DNA of 64,000 nucleotides from Strigamia acuminata (lineage: Eukaryota > Arthropoda > Chilopoda > Geophilomorpha > Linotaeniidae): contig OX442318.1 in the NCBI GenBank assembly GCA_949358305.1, positions 15,110,517 to 15,174,516 of the forward strand. The letters are read 5' to 3'. The notes under the pieces were generated by a model, which saw only the letters and a list, made by a program, of their open reading frames with translations, was not told where the DNA came from and searched no databases. Shown piece after piece: positions 53,172 through 63,681 of the stretch. The translations under genes were made by a program, and so were the position numbers. Position 1 is the stretch's first letter. Every line of letters starts with the position of its first letter.

Positions 53172-56100
53172 CACTACAATTTTTCGTTCCTCTTCTCTTT
53201 TCTAGTTTTGAGACATCAACTCCAAACCACCAAAGTTTATGTTGCATCAATGTTTTTGAGTTATGTGGTCGAGTCAATAAATCTGCTGGGTTAAATTCCG
53301 TTGGTACGTGAGACCATTGTTCGGGTTTGGTTGAAGAAATAATTTCTTGAACACGGTTTGAGACGTATGGCTTCCATACGTCCTTGTCCGAATTTATCCA
53401 GGCTAGAGTTATGGTGGAGTCCGAGTAGTATCGCACTTCAGTGACCGGGTAACCGGGAAGAAAGTTTTCTAATAGGTACTTGGTCATTCGCACTCCTACC
53501 ACTGCTGCAGTTAATTCAAGTCGAGGAAGAGTCACTTTTTTCGTCGGCGCAATACGACATTTACTCAACAATAAAGTTCTTTTGCCCTCCAGATTGACGA
53601 CAAAAATTGAACAGCCAAATGCCTTTGTGCTTGCGTCACAGAAAACTTCTAAAGTGATGTCTTGACCGGAATAAGTCTGTAGCCAACGTTGAACTTTCAA
53701 TTCTTTCAATTTTTGTATGTCTTGACTCCACTCTTCGACTTCTTTTTTCTCTGAGTCAAGAATCTTTTCATCCCAGTTTTTTGTCCTCATCCAGATTGCT
53801 TGAACTAGCAGTTTCATTTGAAGCACAACAGGAGCAATAAGTCCCATTGGATCGAATATGGAAGCCATTAATGAAACAACTTCTCGCTTCGTATTCGGAA
53901 TTTTTTCAATTGTCGGAATGTTAAACATCATGACATCTTCTGCCGTGTTCCACAATATTCCAAGCATTTTTATATTTCCTAAGTCCGAAAACTCCTCTCC
54001 TCGCATATGAAAACCTTCTTTTTTCAAATTGTTGAAGACGTCCTTGCTTGAGGTCGCCCACTTCACGAGGGGAAGCTTTCCGTCGTCTAATATCATTTTC
54101 AGTTTCTCGCAATGTGATGTTGTGTCGGCTGTAAAATCACCTCCAGACGTCAAATCATCCATGAAAATTCCATCATCGAGTGCGTCGACTTCTTTTGCAT
54201 GAGTTTTCTCGAATTGTTTCGCTTGTTTTCTAATTGTCGCACACAAGAGGAATGGAGAAGAAATGACGCCAAATGGCACCACAATCATTCGCAGAACCAT
54301 CAGATGATTCCACAAATTTTGCCATGAATATGGTTCCTTGAAATAGTCACGAGCGACCCACAAAAAACGTAAAAAGTTTGTTTGAGTTGGGTTGATCATA
54401 ACTTGGAGGAACGCTTGCTTAATGTCTGCTATTATTGGAATACAATAGAGACGGAATCTCACAATAACGAGTATTAAGTCTGGATTAAGGGAAGGTCCCG
54501 GAAATAGACAGTCATTGAGGGAACGCTTTCCTTTTTTCGCTGAAGAGGCGTTAAACACCACTCTAAATTTCGTCGTGTCTCGATCCTCCTTGATTACAGG
54601 GTGGTGAGGTATATTGTAGGTTCCTTTCTTCAGAAAACGCTCCTCTTTTGGGACTTCCTCCGCGTGATTTTCGTGAATATACTGCCACATGGACTCGTCG
54701 TAACGTTTTTTGTAATCCTCGTTGGCATCTATTCTTTTGAGCGTGTTAGCTAGTTGGTTCATGGCCAACTCCCAATTGGATTCCAAGTCGACCTCCTGTC
54801 CGTTGAATGGCAGCATGACTTCATAACGTCCATCGTCTAGACGCTTCGTAGTTGATTCGAATCGATCGCGAATAAAGTCGGATTCTTTTTCTCCCGCATT
54901 TATACCGATGGATTCCAAGTTCCACAGTTTGTCCAATTTTTCTTGGATGTCTAAGTCGCATGTATTGCAACATGTTGTCAATTCTTCCTCATCTTCGAAT
55001 AAATTGGTGTTCCCCGCCGCTCCGGACAAGACCCATCCAAAAATTGTATTTATTAATCCAAGATCTGCGTTTACTTTTTTCTTGCCGTCCTTAACGACCT
55101 TCCACCACACGTCGACTCCTAAAAGCACATCGATTTGAGAAGTCTTAGCTGGTAGGTCTTCAGCAAGTTCAAGGTTTAACTTCTTCACCTTGTCTATTAT
55201 TGATGAGTTAAGAATGCCCTGCACTCGTGGCAAATTTTCCACAGAAAGCATTGAAAGTTTCAAATCTTGAGTGTCATTTTTACTCTGCAGTGTGACATTA
55301 AACACATCATAGTCCGTGGCTGCTGGAGACGAATCATTAAAACGTTGTGTGGTGGCAGAAACACTGCCGCACTTTTTAAGTTTCAGTCTATCAACAAATT
55401 CTCTTGTAATGAACGATCGATGGCTTCCCGGGTCGATCATTCCACGAATGCTGTGAGTTCCTCCTGATTTGGTCTTGAGGTCCGCGGTGAATATCATTAG
55501 TTGAAGAGTCGTCGAGATTGCGCATGAAACATGTGTTGTTACTTGTGGCTCCTTCGGCTTCTCCGCAGCGCTCGTTGAATTCTTCACCTCGGATTTTTTG
55601 CATATTGTGGAGTGGTGTCGCCCACCACAATGTTTACAAGAAAATTTGACCTTGCAGTCTCCCACTCTATGTCCAGTTCTGAAACAGTTAAAACACAGTC
55701 TGTTTTTCTTTACTATTTCGATTTTCGCGTTGATTTCGAAATCCTTTTTACAAGAGCCGTTTAAATGTTCATCATCACAAAAAATGCACTTGTTTGTCTT
55801 GAAAGGCGTATTCTTGCTTTCAGATTTCGGTTCACTCTTCGTTTTTGCACTAGTAGACTGCTTGGCGTCTTGAGTAGCTGCGCACGTGGTCATTGAACCT
55901 TTCACTTTCGGTTTCTCCACTTCAGATTTTTCATTCTTGTCTTTTTTCGATTTTTCAGAAACGCTTTCAGTTCGTTCGGCCATCGCAACTTCATTCACAA
56001 AGAAATTGAGCAACGTAACAATGTTTTTATTTTGAATTCCGTGAACCTGATAAAATCTTAATGCCATTGAAGTTGGAAACTTGCTAATTATGTCGGGCAA

Positions 56101-56895
56101 TAAGAAAGCTCCCGAAGTCTGAATAGGAATTTTTAGTTGCTCTAAAAGTCTAATAGTCGCAGAAATCTTGGTCAAGTTTGTTTTTATCGCTTTAGTTGGA
56201 TATACACTCGAAACAGCTTTTAATTCTCGAATTGATTTTATTAACGCAGTTTGTTGGGCATCCTCATCACCAAAATGTCTTTCGAGTTCTTCCCTGGCCA
56301 GGTCATATGATTCCTCGATCAGGGGAAAAGTGGAGATGAGAATTGCCGCTTCTCCAGTGCACATGGTTTGTAAATACTGGAGTTTTTCAACGTTACTTAG
56401 GTCTGGATCCTTGTGTACGGAGGTCTCGAAGTTGCTTTTAAAGGTTCTGTACTTCAAAATATCTCCGTCGAATTTTACGGAAACCAGTTTGGGCAGCTTC
56501 GAATTTTTTCTAAACGTTGCTGTCGCGTTCAAGGTTGTGTTCTGATTTGAGCTTGTCGACGTATTTAATCTTCCTCCCAAAGTTGGAAGTGATCGCTTTG
56601 AAATTTCGTATCTCGTGCGAAGAAGATCCACTCTTGCTTGCATAGTCTCAAGCTTGTCAATGCATTCTAGATAATAGTTGTGATCCGAATATTCCTGTAG
56701 ATCATTCAAAGCACCAACAATTCTAGTTTCTTTTGGGTTCGCAGTTTGCACCAGCGCTTCCAGTTCACCTGGATCTGCTGTCTTCTCCGATATAGACAAC
56801 AAATGATTCATTGCAGTGACTTGCGACTCCCAACGTTGTTGTAGCACTTCGATTTGATCCTCAGTTAGAAGATCTCTCATTGTAGGTTCCGCCAT
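53155..56895 (-). CDS. gag-pol: BEL D Gag-protease-RT-RNase H polyprotein, 1246 codons
   Basis: It starts at ATG 56895 (MAEPTMRDLL). An N-terminal helical gag with a DUF1759-type part (KLPKLVSVKFDGDILKYRTF; EKLQYLQTMCTGEA) is followed by a Cys-rich cluster (CIFCDDEHLNGSC; CFNCFRTGHRVGDC; CKHCGGRHHSTIC) near 368-433. The protease box IRGMIDPGSHRSFI lies near 487, in the BEL form with GS after the Asp. RT follows with KFRVVFNASSAKKG, IADIKQAFLQV and the active site GIFMDDLTSGG near 910. An RNase H-like part with EVFCDASTKAFG lies near 1088. The frame is complete and ends at 53155; integrase follows in another frame. Gag forms the particle and RT copies the RNA. Confidence 0.95.
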   Translation of the reverse strand: MAEPTMRDLLTEDQIEVLQQRWESQVTAMNHLLSISEKTADPGELEALVQTANPKETRIVGALNDLQEYSDHNYYLECIDKLETMQARVDLLRTRYEISKRSLPTLGGRLNTSTSSNQNTTLNATATFRKNSKLPKLVSVKFDGDILKYRTFKSNFETSVHKDPDLSNVEKLQYLQTMCTGEAAILISTFPLIEESYDLAREELERHFGDEDAQQTALIKSIRELKAVSSVYPTKAIKTNLTKISATIRLLEQLKIPIQTSGAFLLPDIISKFPTSMALRFYQVHGIQNKNIVTLLNFFVNEVAMAERTESVSEKSKKDKNEKSEVEKPKVKGSMTTCAATQDAKQSTSAKTKSEPKSESKNTPFKTNKCIFCDDEHLNGSCKKDFEINAKIEIVKKNRLCFNCFRTGHRVGDCKVKFSCKHCGGRHHSTICKKSEVKNSTSAAEKPKEPQVTTHVSCAISTTLQLMIFTADLKTKSGGTHSIRGMIDPGSHRSFITREFVDRLKLKKCGSVSATTQRFNDSSPAATDYDVFNVTLQSKNDTQDLKLSMLSVENLPRVQGILNSSIIDKVKKLNLELAEDLPAKTSQIDVLLGVDVWWKVVKDGKKKVNADLGLINTIFGWVLSGAAGNTNLFEDEEELTTCCNTCDLDIQEKLDKLWNLESIGINAGEKESDFIRDRFESTTKRLDDGRYEVMLPFNGQEVDLESNWELAMNQLANTLKRIDANEDYKKRYDESMWQYIHENHAEEVPKEERFLKKGTYNIPHHPVIKEDRDTTKFRVVFNASSAKKGKRSLNDCLFPGPSLNPDLILVIVRFRLYCIPIIADIKQAFLQVMINPTQTNFLRFLWVARDYFKEPYSWQNLWNHLMVLRMIVVPFGVISSPFLLCATIRKQAKQFEKTHAKEVDALDDGIFMDDLTSGGDFTADTTSHCEKLKMILDDGKLPLVKWATSSKDVFNNLKKEGFHMRGEEFSDLGNIKMLGILWNTAEDVMMFNIPTIEKIPNTKREVVSLMASIFDPMGLIAPVVLQMKLLVQAIWMRTKNWDEKILDSEKKEVEEWSQDIQKLKELKVQRWLQTYSGQDITLEVFCDASTKAFGCSIFVVNLEGKRTLLLSKCRIAPTKKVTLPRLELTAAVVGVRMTKYLLENFLPGYPVTEVRYYSDSTITLAWINSDKDVWKPYVSNRVQEIISSTKPEQWSHVPTEFNPADLLTRPHNSKTLMQHKLWWFGVDVSKLEKRRGTKNCSDDYSS

Positions 56896-57890
56896 TTTCT
56901 CTGTCCTCTCTCACAAAAAATTCGGCTGAGAAATTTGGAAAGAACAGATAAAAACGGGCATGACAATTCAACTTTGTTTTAATTTTTAAGAGAATAAACC
57001 TTTTTATTTTATCCCCCAAAAATATCTCAATATTCACGGTTTTTGTTTTAACTTTAAAGAGAATAAACTTTTTAATTTTATCCCCCAAAAAGCACTCAAT
57101 TTTCACGGTCCTTGGTGACACGTGAGAATTTTAGAATATCAAATGTTTGGCCAATCGAGGATGACCAAAAATTTGAGCGGTATTGTGTACGTAAATAAAA
57201 CGTGACACAATTACCCTGCACACTTTGAAACAATTGACGGTTTGTTTTGCAACAAAACACGCCAAAAAACTATTTTGAAAATAATTGACGGTTCGTTTTA
57301 CAACAAAGCACGTCAATAACCCCTAACATTAAATTTTGACTCTCCTGACAGCTCATTCAACTTGAAACTAGTCAGTTCTACTCGAAATAAATCTAATCTC
57401 CCCCGCTTATGGCGGTTATAGTGGAGAACTAAGCATGCAATGAAAAGACACTTCAAAAGTTGTAAAATAGACACTTTATCGAAATTTTCCCGAAAACCAA
57501 CAAATGTAACTACCAAAATCCCATAAAGACACTTGATACTGTTCCCCTTAATAACCAAAATCTCCAAAATTTCAATTTTATAAGGCAAAACACTGTAAAA
57601 TGCAATTATTCCAGGGGCGAATCCGCTTCCCAACACGACGCGTTGTGTTATCCTGTATTGTGACCTTGAACTCCAACTGCAGGCACACTTTTGTTCGTTT
57701 TCGCCGCCAAAGCAGTCCCCGTCGTAACTTCTGTCACGTTGAACGTTGACTCTTGACATGGGTGACGAAACACGAACGTATTGTTCCTCCGTCGCACCAA
57801 ACACTTTTTCAAACGTATTGATGATGCACTGGAAAAACTCACGAATTGCAGACGGAATCCTGGTCACGGCTACCAAAAGCTTCGTATCTG
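56896..57890 (-). other. Gag leader and primer site of BEL D
   Basis: About 1 kb without a recognisable gene. Two copies of a 70-base block (AGAGAATAAAC-TTTTT..TTTATCCCCCAAAAA) lie at about 56990-57045 and 57058-57112. Two copies of an AATTGACGGTTTGTTTTGCAA-type block lie near 57231 and 57283. From 57430 on it matches K (1-477). The putative primer site TGGTAGCCGTGACCAGGATT is at 57855-57875, 15 bases from the LTR. A frame of 259 codons (57313-58092) runs from the leader into the LTR and has no domain. Confidence 0.7.
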
Positions 57891-59452
57891 TGTTGCAGGT
57901 CAACAAGACAGATAGAAAGGAATGGCGATGCGTATCCAAATTCAAGACACTTGAGCTCGCCCAAGGTCGTATGGCGTGGCTAGTACGAAAATCGCACTGG
58001 AGAGCAATAAATCCGCAACAAATGGCATTGTTGTACCGCTGGAACAATGTGGAGAACACCTGCACCAAGTATCCAATAGGTGGCGGAAACATAAGTTGGC
58101 CTGAGAAATTTTAAACTACTCACTACACATTGAATGTGTTTGAAAATAAACCTAAAACAAGAGCTAATAAAACACAACACATTTATTCAAAGGTTGGTTA
58201 ATAACTGATGAAATTACAGCAATTAGATTGGTTCTTAGAGAACCGCACATGCGCAGTACCGAATATGGCACGCGCCAGGCCGATAGCGGCGAAATACAGC
58301 TACACGAAAGATTCCGTTACCATGGTAACGGAGGAAACAAGATCACGGCAAAGTTGGCATTTGCTTAAAAATGCACTAAAAATACATTGAATTACATTGA
58401 AATGACCACAAGAATGCGGTGAACAAAAAAGATAATCACAACAATGTCCAAAAACACGTTAAACAATGAGATATTAGCAAAAAACCGATCTCGGAAAGAA
58501 AGGATTGACGATAGCCAATCACAGGCCAGGGAAATTACATAACGATCACATTTGAATTTCGATCGGTACAAAAGCACAAAATTATCAAAGAATACATACA
58601 GAATAATAACGCAATGTAATAGTAAATGCAAATTATGTGATATAAAATACAAAAATAACGGTTACATTGTGTAATTGTCGCTTGGGACAAACATGGCGAC
58701 CGGCGAACATAACAAAGGTGTTGGATCAAACATGGCGTCCGGCGAACAAAACATCGGCGGCAAAACCACACGTAAAATGAATGTAAAAACACTAAATGTA
58801 TATAATCAATAAAGTATCGATTAAATTATAAGAATAATTATCAATTCTCTTTACAAAACATCGGAATAAAACACACAGATTGAATAAATACGAATTTATC
58901 GGCCAAACGAACATTCCCGGCTGCGCTTTTATGGCAGACAGAAACGAACGTTCAAACCAATCAAACGGAACTTCCAAAGCAGTATTGATGCATCTAGATA
59001 GAAAGAGCATGATAAAATTAGTAGAAACGAATGCTTAATAAAATTCCAAATGATTTGAAAAGTACCAAACAAAAGGTTAGAAGACGGAACCGTAACTTTA
59101 CGGGAAACAGAAATATGACGTCACTAGCATCGCAAATGTATGCTAGGGAACGAAATTTGCACCAAAACAGTTCGGAATCAACACAAACTCTCAAAAAACA
59201 AGTGAATAAGTCAATAAATGCACGGAATAAGATATTTGAAATCAATACAAAGCATAAATACAACTAAATATTGAAAAGTATGAATAAAAATCAAGTCAAA
59301 ACACTTTAATAAGCAATAAAAAATCTGAAAAGTGAAAAAATACCAATTAGGCAAAGGAAATTAAAACACTTAAAGATTTTAATCAACTCAAAGTAAATGG
59401 TAAAAATATTGACAATAAAATAGCACAACAATTTCTACGCTGTCTTGCAACA
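57891..59452 (-). repeat. 5' LTR of BEL D, 1562 bp
   Basis: Near-identical to 39369-40930, including the 20-bp palindrome (58313-58332). It is followed by the TTTT duplication and the resumed F pol. Confidence 0.95.
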
Positions 59453-59735
59453 TTTTGATGGCACTCAATTTTTTGTTTATAAGGTATTTTGGTAAACCAC
59501 CGGTTAAAAAATTTTCAGGCGCCAAAATTCTGCCTCCATCTACACTGTCGGGAACGTAGGACAAAGGTCGGGAATTTAATACGGAACTAATTTCCAAAGC
59601 TAAAGTTTGAAGAGTCTCCAAATCAACGGTATATCTAAGCAAAGTTTTTCGAAGTTTATCCTTAACTGAACGGACAAGACGTTCCCATGCCCCTCCCATC
59701 CAGGGGGACAATGGTGGAATAAAAGTCCATAACAC
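59453..59735 (-). pseudogene. BEL F integrase segment
   Basis: The frame reads WTFIPPLSPWMGGAWERLVR (integrase Glu region), KDKLRKTLLRYTVDLETLQ and SVLNSRPLSYVPDSVDGGRI, and continues in 39368 once D is removed. It keeps the Arg codon that is TGA in D. It is cut at 59735 by G. Confidence 0.9.
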
Positions 59736-61323
59736 TGTGACGGTTACACTGTCATACACTTTGTTAGTATAGGACGAATAGGACCAATAGATGGCGCTGA
59801 TGCGTTTTAGCGGTAAATTCAAATTTCGACAATTTTTGAGTGAATAAAATATAAATTACTATTTATATTTTATTCCACTGCAACTTTAGACACTTTTAAA
59901 TACTTTTGGATGTTTAAAAACTAGTTGATTTATTTGTCACATAATTCTATTGAATTATGTGCAAACTCTACACCTGGTGAAGTCACCCCCCATCACCCAC
60001 TGTGAGTTGGACTCCTTTTGGATTATAGTCAAAGGGACTTAATCCAAAATGTGTCCTGCGTATCCAGTTCCTGTAGTGGACCTAGTAGAAGACTATGTCC
60101 TGAGTATCCACTTCCTATGATCTGGGATTGGATGGATTTGACTGCCCAGTGATCCCATTGGATCACTGAACAGCTATTCTCCTCACCGAGTATATATCCC
60201 CCTACAAAACGGATATAGCTCGCTCTTGTTCTGTTTTTGTTTGATACTGATATTACTTGAGCACATATTATACTTCTCTGCGTTCCGACAATCCGTTGTA
60301 GAAATACTTTGTATTTAGTGTAAGTATCTAGAGTGGGTAGAAGACTCACAGACACACTGCCCGCCTCTTCATGCCAACATTCCGTTGTAGAAATGTCGTA
60401 ACTAGAGTGAGTAATTCACAGACACATTTAAGTGTAGTATCTAGAGTGGGGTACAACCCACAGACGCACTCCCTCCAGCTTCATGCCAACATTCCGTTGT
60501 AGAGTGCAGAATCTAGAGTGGAGTAGAATTCACAGACGCATTGGTAATGTAGAATCTAGAGTGGAGTATTTATATTTCACAGACGCATTATCAGAGTGAT
60601 CGACGCGGAGTAATTTCCCGGTTACTCTCCCGCCAGCCAGGACCGAGTGGAGTAATTTCCCGGCGATGGATAACCTTTCCTGCGAGATATTTCGATTCAA
60701 TTCGTTATTGGTTTGACGGAACATTTAAGTCTAACTTAGATGTTGATTGCACTCGGGGCAAAAAATAGCTCGGCGCTATTTTAATATATTTTACTTATTT
60801 TCATAGTTTTAGTTAAGTTTGTGACTCTAAAATATCATGATTAATTCCATAGAATTAATATGAATATTTATTCTCACATTGTTACATCTCGCAATAATTA
60901 TTGATTTCAATAATTATCTGCGATGCGATGTGTGTGACGATACAGAAAAGTCAACCGCACCTCTCGGATATAACCCACCCAGCCTAACCATTTACACGCC
61001 TTTTAGAACCAAACCCCGGACCATTTAGAAGTCAAAGCCATTCATAGATGACATCTTTTACGTCACAGCAATAAGACCGTTACAAATTCTTATTGCATGA
61101 CTGAAGCCTTCAAATGATATTATTTCAGGGCTTTTGCCAAATAAATGTATAGTTTAACTTCTCGTCATTTTAGCCACTTGTAGGCATAGTATTTATATAA
61201 GGTTCAAACCGAAATAAATGTTATATGTTTTGAGAAAACATCAGGTTTGCATATTTTACACTTTCACACAGATAGTTCACACTTTAGTCTAGCAATTGCT
61301 ATCTCCAGAAGGTAATCGTCACA
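59736..61323 (+). repeat. 5' LTR of G, about 1588 bp
   Basis: The ends TGTGACGGTTAC and GTAATCGTCACA form an imperfect inverted repeat. It is fixed on the left by the F break and on the right by the primer site two bases on. It holds a TATA-like GAGTATATATCCCC near 60187, the minisatellite at 60286-60590 and AATAAATG motifs near 61140 and 61213. Confidence 0.8.
60286..60590 (+). repeat. Imperfect minisatellite in the G LTR
   Basis: Five imperfect copies of a block made of (AT)CTAGAGTGG-GTA followed by CACAGACGCA, with CATTCCGTTGTAGA interspersed three times. Unit length varies from about 35 to 75 bases. Confidence 0.8.
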
Positions 61324-61325
61324 CG

Positions 61326-61343
61326 TGGAGGTTCCACCGAGAT
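61326..61343 (+). promoter_or_regulatory. Primer-binding site, tRNA-Gln (G)
   Basis: TGGAGGTTCCACCGAGAT is the full 18-base complement of the 3' end of insect tRNA-Gln (ATCTCGGTGGAACCTCCA). Confidence 0.9.
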
Positions 61344-62199
61344 AGGTTGCATTTTATTGAAGTGAACTCTGTGATCAAGTGTAAAATTGAAAAAATGATT
61401 TTCTTGATTATTTTATATAGATATTATAGTTAGAAAATTTCCGATTTTTCTCTATAAATTTACTGTGAAATATTCATTTGTTTTCAAAAAATTCTCATTA
61501 TCTTTTGGAAATATCTGAATTCGAATTTTTGGATTATTTTGAAAAACTCATTATAATTCCGAATCTCTTACGAAAAATCTATTATGATTTTATTGAGTTT
61601 CCCAGAATATTCGGCTATATTCTTGAAAATTTCAAAACCTGGAATTTCGATCAAAAAACGAATTTGACTAGAAATTCTGCTGACTGAAAAATAAAAAAGT
61701 TAAAATATTTTATTTTACTGGTTAAAAAACTTGACCAAGTTTCTATTGTTCTGTTCAACGTTCTGGATTATTATTCTTAATCCTTGACAAGGCAAAGAAT
61801 GTGACAAAGTGAGCCACTCACGATGCAGCTCGGAGTAGGTCATCCAGATGTGACATTGTTGAGAATTTCGGGTTAGAAATTATCAGAAATTTTTCAACAT
61901 CGCCAATCACAGCAGACTGTCTTGACAAAGGAGATTTTTCGGAAGCTAGTTTGACAACCAATATTCAGCCACACTTGCTTTTCGACAGTGCGACCATCCA
62001 GTTGTGCCTTTGTGACCAGTGCCCGTTTGAACCATTCTTGACCACGCAACAGGACAGTTCTTTCCCGAAGCCACTTCAGTTTCAGCAGCTAAGGTTGTAT
62101 TTTTTTCAAATTATTTCTTAGTTTAATCTTAAGCGTGTTACATTTACGCTAGTTCAGTTAAAGTTTATTTTTTCTTTGTACGTGTATTTCTTGAGTATT
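61344..62199 (+). other. Gag leader of G
   Basis: About 850 AT-rich bases with one 69-codon frame (61478-61687) of no recognisable kind. Nothing else is seen. Confidence 0.6.
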
Positions 62200-63294
62200 A
62201 TGGCCCGTAGACCTGTAAGAGTTCGTGGAACACGAGGAAATCGTGGAGCACGACGACGTGGTGGTATGTGTGAAACACCAAGAGGAATTGTGGAGTCTGA
62301 TTTAGAAAGCCAGGGGGAAGAAAATGTTCCTAGAGACGTTTCCAACCCAGGTAGTTCTCAAACGGATCCACTATCCGTCCCGCATGATTTAGAGGTTTAC
62401 TGTCGCCATTACCAATTGGAAGTGACGCAGTTTTCCTCTCTGTGTGAAGCTCAACAATACACGGCGAATAATCATCACGAGAGAAATCGTGCAATTACTC
62501 CCGATGTAGTTGTAACCAACGAACGAAGTGTTTCTGTAGATCGAACTGGCCCTCGTTCACCGGCCACATATCGCTACCAACAATTACCTGGATGGCGAAT
62601 GAATGTTGCTCGTGACGACAATGGGCAGTTAAATTCTTCATTATCCGTTCAACCTTCGATTCAGTTACCAGCTAGTTCTTGGCGAGCGAATTCGGCCGAA
62701 AGAATGGGAAATTCCGGACAAGGAAATATTTCTGCGCCAATTTCCCGAAATTTACCAAGTACGACGGCTGTAAATAATATTTTACCCGCTCCCACTGGGA
62801 ATTTGAATGATTCTTTCAGAGTTCCACAGCCTCGAACTAATCTGTCGGTCCAACCAAGGGGGAGAAATGAAAATTATCAAAATTTTCAATCTCACACCCA
62901 ATCTGATGAAGATTTTAGGAATTATAGAAATTCCCGCTCTCAAGGTGGACGAGCTCTGCCGAGAAATCAACGATTTCCCGGAGCTCCTGGTGATCCTCGT
63001 GACTCCGATCCTAACTCGAGTAGTGACGAATCTCACGCTGGTAGAGGGGGAAATTATAACAATAATTTCCACCGACGAAATAATTCGCGTTCTCCACCGC
63101 CACCTGATAGACATCAAAATTTTCAAGGCGAGCCAAATCCGCCACCCAGAGACCAAGAAAGTCGGTCTACACCCAATTCGAACTCTGTGGGGTTATTCCC
63201 GGCAATTCTGCAAACGAAATCAAAAGAAACATCAGTTGAAACGGTGCGCGAAACCGACATGCGTGCGCCATCTTTAATTCGTGAGAATATCAGG
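62200..63294 (+). pseudogene. Gag-like protein of G, truncated by M
   Basis: ATG 62200 begins MARRPVRVRGTRGNRGARRR, a very basic RGG-type start. The following 350 residues are rich in Asn, Ser, Arg and Pro and look disordered. They include NNNFHRRNNSRSPPPP and GDPRDSDPNSSSDESH. There is no folded gag domain or knuckle before the break. The frame ends at 63297 in a stop created by the M LTR, so the conserved gag domain should lie beyond M. Placement directly after LTR, primer site and leader is the main reason for calling it gag. Confidence 0.6.
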
Positions 63295-63663
63295 TGATAC
63301 ACGGTTAGAGGCTATTTGCACTCTCTAACAACATAGGATAAATCATTGTCAAGTTTCCAATGATTTGTCCTTTACAATCGCAAGTAAAAAACACCGACAT
63401 TAATAATCGATAAACCAAGGAAAAAGGATAAAACACAAATCGCTTTTTCAAGCAGACGACATCAGGGACGTGTGCTGTAAAGGAGAGAATATTCAACCGC
63501 GGTACATAACAAGCATTGATAAAAATCATTATCGGTTGAACACTGGATCGGGACATTAATTTACAACACACTTGTTACACATACTCGGAAATTGTGTAAC
63601 CAATAAATCACGTAACACAGGAACAAATATTTAAGCACTTCAAAATGGGTTTGCAACCCAACA
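63295..63663 (-). repeat. 3' LTR of copia M, about 369 bp
   Basis: Plus-strand ends are TGATACACGG and GCAACCCAACA. The left edge is set by the break in the G frame and the right edge by the polypurine tract. It includes a GATAAATCATTG..CAATGATTTGTCC inverted block like those in other copia LTRs here. Confidence 0.75.
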
Positions 63664-63664
63664 A

Positions 63665-63675
63665 ATCCCCCTTTG
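63665..63675 (-). promoter_or_regulatory. Polypurine tract of M
   Basis: The minus strand reads CAAAGGGGGAT next to the LTR start. Confidence 0.8.
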
Positions 63676-63681
63676 CTTAAA

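Larger units (their letters stand above)
39369..59452 (-). mobile_element. BEL/Pao element D, host of gypsy E
   Basis: Two 1562-bp LTRs differ at about three positions seen by eye (near 40155, 40492 and 40680 against the right copy). A short T-run (TTTT at 39365-39368 and 59453-59456) is the likely target duplication, inside the pol of F. Gag, protease and RT are intact. Integrase is interrupted by E and carries a stop. Without E the element is about 9.4 kb. Confidence 0.93.
30541..59735 (-). mobile_element. BEL/Pao element F, host of C, D and G
   Basis: F begins with a 3' LTR at 30541 (interrupted by C), continues with the C-terminal pol piece 39048-39368 (interrupted by D) and the next piece 59453-59735, then is cut by G. 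Only about 0.9 kb of its pol is in the window. Removing C, D and G gives colinear BEL sequence matching D. Its gag, RT, leader and 5' LTR should lie to the right of G. Confidence 0.85.
59736..63294 (+). mobile_element. tRNA-Gln-primed LTR element G, 5' part
   Basis: It starts exactly where F breaks off. A 1588-bp LTR, primer site, leader and the start of a gag-like gene are present; then copia M cuts it. No RT is in the window, so the superfamily is open. Insect gypsy elements often use such primers. Confidence 0.7.

Noticed and set aside
57313-58092. 259-codon minus frame across the D leader and LTR
   Set aside because: It crosses the LTR boundary and the primer site, is repeated in part in K and the 3' LTR, and has no domain.
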